Positions 56,306-64,000 of a DNA stretch of 64,000 nucleotides are shown here, one piece after another. Source of the stretch: Ascarosepion bandense (taxonomy: Eukaryota; Mollusca; Cephalopoda; Sepiida; Sepiidae); assembly GCA_037127315.1 (NCBI GenBank), contig JBBBDQ010001185.1:750001-814000 (forward strand), given 5' to 3'. A program made the position numbers and the translations under genes. Every line of letters starts with the position of its first letter. Positions within the stretch are counted from its first letter, which is position 1. The notes below the pieces were generated by a model. That model searched no databases and was not told where the DNA came from. It saw only the letters and a program-made list of their open reading frames with translations.

Positions 56306-59300
56306 GTAAGTTGCCTAATGACTACTTTAGTTTTTACTTTACAAACTAATTTTACTGACTTTTAATTTAACCTATGTTATTCCCTGTTCACTATTACTCA
56401 TTGTATTTGTCTGCATATCACTCTCTATTCTCTTGACAAGTGACTATTACTAATACACACATACATAAATGTGTGTGTGCTAAAGAGTTCTTGTGTTTGT
56501 ATATAGAATAGCTAACCAGAAGTGACATAACTTTTCATGATGCTGGGTATCAGATTTCTATCTTTGAGTAGAACCTCCAAGGTTCTGGAAATGTGTACAG
56601 CACATTGTTAGATTGAGTACAGACCTTTGTTATATGACATTGAAGCTGATGGTGACATTTTTTAAAATTTCTTTGTATACTAGCATGCACCAAGACTTCT
56701 GAGAACAAGATTTACATGCTTAATGTTAAAATGACTAAATCTATTTCTTAATTAATGAAAAGAAATGCCTAGTTGGCTGGGGCTTCAGAATATGCCAATT
56801 GAACTGCTGCAGAGAAGAGTAAGACACCATCTCCAGACAGGGCCACTCGCATGCCATGAGTGGTAACCTGTGATGTCTGGGGAGGGAGAGAATCCTGGTG
56901 GTTGAGAGTTTTGGTGGTTAGGGTTAGTACTTCCAATTCTCATCTTATCACTTTGGCCCTTACCTGGATAAGATGGGCAGTCAGAGAGGCCCGATTTAAT
57001 TAATCGGCTGGTCAGGTCAAACCCTAACATCTATAAAGATGCTAAATTTAATAGTTTCACTTAGTGCAGCTTGAGACCTTTGTTAGGAAAGTATTTCTTC
57101 GGAAGGAACATCTCATGGCAGTCTTTTTTGATTTGGGCTCAAGAGGTGGACTGACAGAATTCATAGGGAACTTTCTATAATATCAAAAATTTCAAATCCA
57201 AGTAGGAAGTACACTGTCGGAAGTGCAAGAACAAAAGGAAGGAGTTCCACAAGGAAGCATTCTATCAGTGACACTTTTTGCGTTAAAACCAACTCTATTG
57301 TGAAATCTTTAAGCCCAGGAGTTAGATGCTCCCTATATGTTGACGATTTTTTAATCATGTACAACCTATGAACACACTAGAAAAGCAACTCCAACAATGC
57401 CTAAATAAAATACAGAAATGAAACTTGGAAAATGGATTTAAGCTTTCTAAAACAAAAACCAAATGTATGCATTTCTACAAACTAAGAAAATTTCATAATG
57501 ATCCATGCTTCAAATTAGGTGAACCAGAAATTCCAGTAGTGGAACAGCACAAGTTTCTAGATGTGATTTTTGACAGGAAAATAATTTTCATTCCTCACTT
57601 CAAGTATTTGAAAATGAAATGTAGCAAAGTTCTTCAACTTCTGCATGTAGTTGATCATAATGAATGGGTAGCAGATCAGTATGCACTGATCAAATTATAT
57701 AGATTTCTACTCCATTCCAAACTGGATTATGCTTGTTTTATATATGGGGTGGCCAGAAAGTTATACATAAAACTCCTCAACGAAACTTACCATCAAGGTC
57801 TCAGACCAGTCCTTGGGGCTTTTAGGACATCCCCGGTGGAGAGCTTATACACAGAAGTCAGTCAAACACCTCCACATCTACAGGGTATTAAACTGGCATT
57901 GCAAAGAGCCTTGCCTTGTCATATGAGGATGTAATATCTTAAGAACTATTTATGATAGATGGTACTAATGCTTTGCTTTTATTGAGATCTTTCCAGAACT
58001 CACATGAACCAAGTCTTTTGTTTCCAACCTAGGCTTGAACTGGTTGAGCATTATCACTCTTTGTATTTTCTAGAACTCTCTTATAACAATTGTGGGAGTT
58101 TAGAATGCTACAAGAGTCCTACTATACCATTCTCTATGGTAGTAATGGTTACAATGGGCTATAGCTGCAGTACATTCTGACATGAACCAATGTTGGCTAT
58201 TTGGTTTCTGTTGGTATTTTTTCTTTTGATTAAAATTATCCATATCTGAGAGGATCCATTCAGAGATAAAGGAAGCAGTTCTGGAAACTATTTGTGAACA
58301 AAGGGGAACTTATTTAATATAAGAATGTCTTTGTCAGTTTTGGCATACTGAAAGATAATCCTGTGAAATAGTACATCGGGAGATGCTTTCAGTTTGGCAA
58401 CAACTTTAACATTAGTCAGCAAGTGGTCAGAAGTGCCCAAAGGAGGTAGTACTTCAGCAAAACATTTTTCAGGGCAAGATGTGAGAAAGAGGTCTAGGGA
58501 ATTTGTGACGTCTCATTGTGTTAGAAGTTATAAGAGTTGGATCATAAGAAATAAAAACATCTTCATAGTATCTGCCTTCTTCATCGGTTCTCCTCATGGT
58601 TAATATTGAAATCAATACAAATACGAATGCTAGTTGAAGGATGTTCAGAGATGTTATCATCAATCTTCTTGGTTATTTTGTCAAACATTACAATTTCATC
58701 ATCCTGTGACCAATAGACAATGAAAATGAAAAACATCCTATTGAAGAGGGCAATACAAAATAAATTGAATCGGAAATTGGGGTCTCTGCCACATGGGAAC
58801 ACAATCTTAATATATGTGCAGAGTCCATGTCCATTGTCATTTATATGCTCAATTTTTACTAATAAATGATAGATGCCAGGGATTGTGAAATCCTGTACTG
58901 GAACTAAGACCAGTTTTTGGCAGGAACATAAGGTTTGGTTTGACCTTGTGAAGATAGTGTTCAACTGGAAATTTGGATCATAGATCCCTGACATGTGTAG
59001 AAGATGCTAAACTTTGGATCGACTTTTATTTTTGTAAGGTTTATATAAAACTAGCATAATCCAGTTTGGAATGGAGTAGAGATCTATATAATTTGATCTT
59101 ATGTTTGTTTTTGTTGTGAACATGGGTGGTTTTGGAATGGGTGTAGACTAACTAGTAAAGCAGCCACACCCTCCAGTATTACATGCAATACAACTGGATT
59201 AAATTGTCCAAAAATACAACTTTGACTGTATATTTCATGTCATCAAAGACCCCGCTGAAAACTACTACACAGTTCAAATCCCTTTCACAAAATGGCAGTA

Positions 59301-62300
59301 CAATAACCCTGATATTATACACTAATGGAATAACCTCCAGAGGAGTTACCGAGATTTGGATCCCTGACTATTAGGCAGTTAATGCTGACTCAGATGTTAC
59401 CTCCAGCACCCTCACTGAAGATAGCCCTGTCAGCGGGGCTTTAGAATATGCTGACTGCCCCACTGCAGAGAGTAAAAGTCTCTCAATGGGGCCACCTGTT
59501 GGCTGTGGGTGGCAATCAGTGATGTCTGTGGACGGGGTGGTTGAGGGACTTGGAGATCAGGGTTAAGTACCCCTACTTCTCAACACACCACTTTAGCCCT
59601 TACCTAGACTAGATAGGCAGTTGAAAGGGCCCGATCTGATCAATCAGCTGGTCAGGTCAAGCCCTAATGTCTACTCCCAAACACGACTTAAAAAAAAAAA
59701 ATCACCCAAAAGAAAAAAACACCATCTATCAAAAACTATCCAAATAAAATATTTACGCACCAAATTTCTATAAGTAACCAATGGGTAGATGTTAGAAGGC
59801 GCTATGAGGGTCAATTGTCAGCATTGAGACCCATAGGCCCAGACATAACTGTAAACCATTCGCTTGTGCACCAATGTTTTGGTGGTGCACAAGGTGATGT
59901 GACAGGTGCTCTGGGTCTCTCACACTGATAAGTATACCGATTATGTAGTCCCTGATTCGTCAAGGCAATAGGGTTTCCCCCTTGATAGATTCCAATTGCA
60001 GGCTCCGATATGGATAGGTGGGTGGGGAGCACAGTCAAAGAATCAGATAACACATTCAAATGGAAAACAAACACAACAAACAAAACCTCTCAAGCAAATT
60101 AATTTCAATAAATCTATTAAGAGACCACATATGGATTCCGACTCTGAGGAGGACCATAACATTATGGAAAGCTTTCCCAGATTCATAATCTTAGAATCTA
60201 CGGAAGAGACTCCATTGACCAAATTATCCCCTTTTCTCCTATGTTCCCACTAAAACAGTGAAGAGCGTCCGAAATGGAACACTACTAATAGAGTTAAAGA
60301 AGAAACATGCCACCTCCCTCCTGGAAATTACCAACTTTCATAATGTGAAAATACAAGCCTACCCTCATCAAAAATTAAAATTCCTCTAAAGGAGTAGTGT
60401 GAAGAAGGGAACTCACATTATGCACATTTGAGGAAATTAAAACTGAACTAAAAAGTCAAGGAGTAATTGATGCGGAAAGGGTCTCTATAAAAAGAGAAAG
60501 AAAAATAATAGAAATAAATACATATATTTTAACTTTCAACACACCTACCATACCAAAAGAAATAAAGATTAGGTATAATATAGAAAGGGTGGAACAATTT
60601 ATCTCTAACCCTCTTCAATGGTTCAATTGCCAAAAATTTAGCCACCATGAGGATGGATGCCATGGACAAAGAGACCCAGACCATCTTACAAATTAATTTA
60701 AGGAAGCTTCTAATTTCGCAAATTGTAGAGGAGATCACCCCTCCTACTCAAGAGAATGTGACGTATTCAAAAAAAGAAAAAAATTATGACTGTGAGACAC
60801 ACCAAAAACATCTCCTTTCCTGAGGCCCACAGAATAGTGGAGGGATATATGAAAAGGAAAACATACTCACAGGTTGCGAGAGAAACAACAACCAAACAAA
60901 AAAAAGTAAGGCATTAGTAGAGAAACTACTACAATTGGGACTAAATGACTGGCCCAAGTTCATATAAGAAATCAAACCCGCTATAACAAAACCCAAAGTC
61001 ACCCTCATAAAACAGCCCAACAAGAGGAAGGGACCAAAGAAATAGCAACAAAATCAATGGCAATATCCATTCCTAATTCAAAGCAAATGAACAACAATTG
61101 CAAAGAACAAATAGAACAAGCAATTGAAGAAAAACCTGAGGGTTCAAACTCAGTCCAAATGAGAGATAACAAAATTACTTCTGCCAAACAAGAACCTACA
61201 CTACCATCCATATCCAAATCACGACCAAAAAAATCCCAACTACCCACACAACAAAAAAAAAAAAAAGCAAATACCAAACCAATTTGAAGTCTTGAAGTCA
61301 ATGGATGTAAAAATCCTCAACCACCCAAATTAAAACAACTTTCAAAATAAATAGCTGACAAAATCCTCCAATGGAACATAAGGGGTGAGAAGGTCAACCA
61401 TTACAAATTGATGCTTCTCATCGTCATTTTCTGCCCAACAGTCATATGTTTACAGGAAACACATCAAAAATCAAAAGACTCACTTTGCATTAAAAAATAT
61501 ACATCATACAACTACATAAATGATCAAAGACATTGAGCCTCAGGTAGCGCATCAAATTGAAAACAAAACTGCAAGCAATTGCAGTATTAGTAACACTACA
61601 AAAAACAGTAACTTTCTGCTCACTATACCTACCCACAAACAATACACTGGGCAAGAGAGAGCTGGATAAACTGATTTGACAATTACCTGAACCCTTCATG
61701 CTGATGGGGGATTCTAATAGCCACAGTGAAATGTGAGGCAATAAGGATACAAACAGAAGAGGGGAAAATAAAAGAAACAACCCTCCAAGTAAAACCTTCA
61801 AAAATACTCAAATATATAAGAGAAGCTGGTCTATATGACAAAATCTAGAAAAGATTAAAGTAGCCACAAATGTACAAAGCTATATATATATATATATATC
61901 TCCATGAAGCTGCCTACTTCAAGATGCCTACCCAAACCAAGAAGCACGTCTAACTCAAGATTCTTTCAAAATCGTTTTCAGCATAAAATGACCACTAAAA
62001 TTTGAATGCCGTTAAACAATCAAACTCACTGAAGAGACAAAAAATCCAGGAAAGATGATGCAGTCATACCACCTGGGCTGAAAATACGTCATCTACCCAG
62101 AATTCAAAGCAGAACTTGAAGTCAAAATCATTGTGACTGAACAGGGAGTCCAGGCACCAAGACATGCTCACACACTTTTGAGGACTATAAAAGATCCACT
62201 GGAAGAAGGGGAAGTTTACAGTGGATGCCTCTCCTACTCCCACTGAATTAATATTACTTAAGGCATGACTACTGAAAAGGATATTTAGTATTAAAAAGAC

Positions 62301-62680
62301 ACTTACAGATTATTTGGCTAGCAAAGGAGGATTAATGTATGTATAAAGTATTTAATTTAGTCTTATTAAGCATTCTCTCTAACCAGGAAAATATCAAGCT
62401 ATTTTTTTTTCTTTTTAAGAGAAGAGGAAGACATAAATATTTATTTTGGATTATATAAGTGCCCTGACTCAGGAGATAGAATTTTTGTCTTAATGAGAGG
62501 CTTCCTTTATGCTAGGTCTGATAAGATTGTCTCTGCTCAATGTGTTCACTGATTGTCATTTTATTTTCTAATATGATTCTCTATTTTTTAGATATTTCTA
62601 TTGCTTGCTGAAAGTGCCCTTAGTAAAGATGTCCTGAAAAGAAATAATTATCTCCTTCTACAAATGGAAGAAACTGTGAG
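56127..62680 (+). CDS. ARMC1: ARMC1-like armadillo protein, 5' part (exons 56127-56305, 62592-62680; continues off window)
   Basis: Two exons with AG/GT borders join in phase: MISLSSLENMKIFAADSKKR... to LTLE, then IFLLLAESALSKDVLKRN... to ETVR, 79 complete codons here. The pattern AADxxxRxxLLKDNxLIxxLVLLLxxxxxxVxxLxLEIFLLLAES aligns with the first armadillo repeat of ARMC1 ([33 protein letters not shown]). ARMC1 is a small armadillo protein linked to mitochondrial distribution. Start chosen at ATG 56156; the frame is open to the exon edge (56129), so an upstream coding exon is possible. A probable 5' UTR exon ends at 46298. Divergent neighbour of the MTFR gene. Sequence identity is modest, so the call rests on motif pattern plus synteny. 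Confidence 0.75.
56775..57035 (+). repeat. Jockey-type LINE 5' UTR segment (copy 1)
   Basis: About 260 bp matching 59440-59650 (blocks GGCTTTAGAATATGC-like, TGTGATGTCTG, ACTTTGGCCCTTACCT, GGTCAGGTCAA, CCCTAA). In copy 2 this segment precedes ORF1, so it is the LINE's 5' leader; here it is joined directly to RT sequence. Confidence 0.7.
57040..57960 (+). pseudogene. Jockey-type LINE, reverse transcriptase fragment
   Basis: Plus-strand blocks: VFFDLGSRG-like (57120-57150), EGVPQGSILSVTLFALK (57235-57290, motif B), IVKSLSPGVRCSLYVDDFLIMY (57300-57365, catalytic YVDD intact), then a 169-codon ORF at 57425-57934 with NGFKLSKTKTKCMHF, IPVVEQHKFLDVIFDRK, SKLDYACFIYG and HQGLRPVLGAFRTSPVESLY. Typical of jockey-superfamily ORF2. 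Frames shift before 57425; the upstream fingers are deleted. Confidence 0.85.
57961..59000 (-). pseudogene. LINE endonuclease fragment (jockey/CR1 type), opposite strand
   Basis: Minus reading: HGLCTYIKIVFPCGRDPNFR (about 58835-58770), ALFNRMFFIFIVYWSQDDE and then IRICIDFNINHEENR (DFN motif of the APE-type nuclease, about 58620-58570), then PPLGTSDHLL (about 58450) carrying the SDH motif, and NSQHWFMSECTAAIAHCNHYY in the linker to the RT (about 58230-58180). Same family as the RT remnant at 3925-5232. Not connected to the plus-strand RT next to it. Confidence 0.75.
59130..59440. other. Unclassified stretch between LINE pieces
   Basis: A 63-codon plus ORF (59183-59374) with an ordinary composition; not recognised. 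It may belong to a LINE 3' end because both sides are LINE. Confidence 0.3.
59440..61870 (+). pseudogene. Jockey-type LINE: 5' UTR, ORF1 and start of ORF2
   Basis: The 5' leader (59440-59650) duplicates 56775-57035. ORF1 remnant begins about 60130 (MDSDSEEDHNIMESFPRFI), with VRNGTLLIELKKKHATSLLE (60260-60320), RERKIIEINTYILTFNTPTI (60490-60550) and zinc knuckles FNCQKFxHHEDGCH (60620-60660) and NCRGDHPSYSRECDVF-like (60720-60770), then ARRIVEGYMKRKTYSQVARE. ORF2 begins near 61360 with LQWNIRGEKVNHYKLMLL, PTVICLQETHQKS (APE-type nuclease; catalytic Glu in QET) and PFMLMGDSNSHSEM (61690-61730; the usual DFN is DSN). It stops at about 61870 next to a (TA)n tract. Many stops; dead copy. Confidence 0.85.
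62592..62680 (+). CDS. ARMC1: ARMC1-like second coding exon
   Basis: Acceptor TTTTTTAG, donor GTGAG/GTAAGTTG. Reads IFLLLAESALSKDVLKRNNY, LLLQMEETV and a split Arg. Continues beyond the window. Confidence 0.8.
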
Positions 62681-63483
62681 GTAAGTTGATCACTAGTCTT
62701 TTTGTTGTGCACCCTTGCATCCACTCGTGTATCACCTTTGCACAATATATACCATATAAACCATACTATAAAATGTGGTGATTACTCGTGCCATTATATT
62801 TATGAGCTCTTAATATGCCATTGGATTTTTGTCTTGATTTTCATTCTTGGTTGAGTCTGCAATGTGCGTATGACTTGATGCATTGAAACAAAGACATTGC
62901 CACAAATGATAGTTTTGAGTTTGTGTATGAGAAGCTTTTGTCACAAAGTGATGTTAAGTTTCCAATAGATTAACATATGTAATGATTCATTTCACACATT
63001 GGCAACACAAAAAAAACTCATTACATTGAATGATAGTGACATCACATTTTTAATATATTTTGACTGGTTTTATGAATTTTAATTGTTAACTAGATTTGAT
63101 TGTTACAAATAAATTCTCTTTTCTTTGTTTTGATGTGTTTTGTTTAACATACTTTAATTATAATTTTTTTTTTTTTACTTTAAATGTGAGTATCTATTTG
63201 TGATTCTGTCTTAAAAGCAAATAACAATTAAGTCTTAAATTTCTTAGAGTTAAGGATTGTGATTTTTAATTTTTTTTTTTATTCAGTCTTACAATTGGCA
63301 ATTGTGCTGAAAGTTTCTCAGCTTTAACCTACTCTCCAAAATCTGATTGAGAAAACAAACATCAGATATTTATTTTTTTCAAGGCCTTTTTGATCTTGAT
63401 CAGGCTAGGAACTTTTCAGCACTCATTCATTAAATAGCATTGATTGGAAATAAAGATGAAAGAACTAGTAAAAAAAAAAATGT
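62681..63483 (+). other. ARMC1-like intron, nothing recognised
   Basis: AT-rich intron sequence after the GTAAGTTG donor. No ORF, repeat or exon that I can support. Confidence 0.5.
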
Positions 63484-63577
63484 GTGCTACTATAGCGTGA
63501 GATCTACCTCTCATTTTGACTATAGCATGAGGTCTATCATAGCATCAAACTATAATATATGTGTATACTTATTTTAA

Positions 63578-63618
<41 letters not shown>

Positions 63619-63952
63619 ATTAAAGGTAGGTAAAAATAAATACTATCAAATATAATACATTTATTTTAGCGATAAACACTTTATATATCTTCTAGGAATG
63701 GCATGAATAGATCATTGGAATTTTTTCTCATCATCTTGCAGTAAAAATTATCAAGATATAGTTGGAACAGATGACTACCAACACCTCATATTTTCTTGAG
63801 AATCATCGTTTTAGCATCCAAGCACGATCGCTCAATTACCTAAATGTGTACTCCTATCACTGGATGGCCACGTGAGGGGAGCTGCTTGGTAGACCTCTAT
63901 GCTGCACCTGGTTAGATGATACATTGAGGTAGACCTCACGTTATAGTAGCAC
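63484..63952. mobile_element. MITE with 27-bp TIRs
   Basis: Left end GTGCTACTATAGCGTGAGAT (27-bp TIR to 63510) and right end inverse GTGCTACTATAACGTGAGGT match at 25 of 27 positions. The left end continues with a second, shorter repeat of the same motif (ACTATAGCATGAGGTCTA, about 63521). A (TA)n tract lies inside (63581-63611). No coding capacity. Confidence 0.75.
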
Positions 63953-64000
63953 CGAAAATGAATGATATTAAAATTTATATTATTGTCCTCCTCTTTGTTA

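Larger units (their letters stand above)
56306..62591 (+). other. ARMC1-like intron, 6.3 kb with three LINE pieces
   Basis: Holds a plus jockey RT fragment, a minus LINE endonuclease fragment and a plus jockey 5' half. 61900-62590 contains no recognised element, apart from short open stretches that may be LINE remnants. Confidence 0.7.

Noticed and set aside
60784..61301. Minus ORFs with membrane-like Phe/Leu-rich sequence
   Set aside because: Shadows of the A-rich plus-strand LINE ORF1/ORF2 region.

Overview
The window is animal nuclear DNA: spliced genes with GT/AG introns, very AT-rich non-coding sequence, long homopolymers, (TA)n and (GT)n tracts, and many retrotransposons, tRNA-derived SINEs and mariner elements. 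The actin sequence, the gene spacing and the repeat types suggest a lophotrochozoan, most likely a mollusc; a cephalopod is my best guess, but that is inference, not proof.

Three host genes can be supported. (1) A cytoplasmic-type actin gene on + (CDS exons 13857-13979 and 15403-16407, 375 codons). It has a TATA-like box, a CCAAT box and SRF-type CArG boxes in the promoter and in intron 1. (2) A mitochondrial fission regulator (MTFR1/MTFR2 family) gene on -. I assembled it from nine coding exons between 45272 and 18671 (338 codons), including a 10-nt first coding segment and a 15-codon last exon. (3) The 5' part of an ARMC1-like armadillo gene on + (coding exons 56127-56305 and 62592-62680, probable non-coding first exon ending at 46298), which runs off the right edge. 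MTFR and ARMC1 lie head to head across about 1 kb (45.3-46.3 kb) holding three CCAAT boxes. As I recall, MTFR1 and ARMC1 are also divergent neighbours in the human genome, so this looks like very old microsynteny between two genes tied to mitochondria. Actin and MTFR converge.

Layout. 0-6.9 kb: mariner remnants, tRNA-SINEs, a poly(A) SINE family, a degenerate LINE and several foldback/MITE elements. 6.9-13.5 kb: very AT-rich with no gene seen. 13.5-17.3 kb: actin. 18.6-45.3 kb: MTFR, its introns filled by a long imperfect palindrome (18.8-21.3 kb), a mariner remnant (28.9-29.8 kb), a gag-protease LTR element lacking reverse transcriptase (30.06-32.86 kb), a LINE (34.8-36.7 kb) and a mariner with both ends and a TA duplication (41.59-42.65 kb). 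46-62.7 kb: ARMC1-like gene, its first intron holding a 4.7-kb DNA transposon with about 0.8-kb terminal inverted repeats (48.82-53.49 kb) and a Penelope-like GIY-YIG fragment split by a SINE; its second intron holds three jockey-type LINE pieces. 63.48-63.95 kb: a MITE.

All mobile-element ORFs seen are broken by stops, frameshifts or deletions. Exon boundaries were set by eye from splice consensus, reading phase and remembered family sequences; no alignment or search was run.
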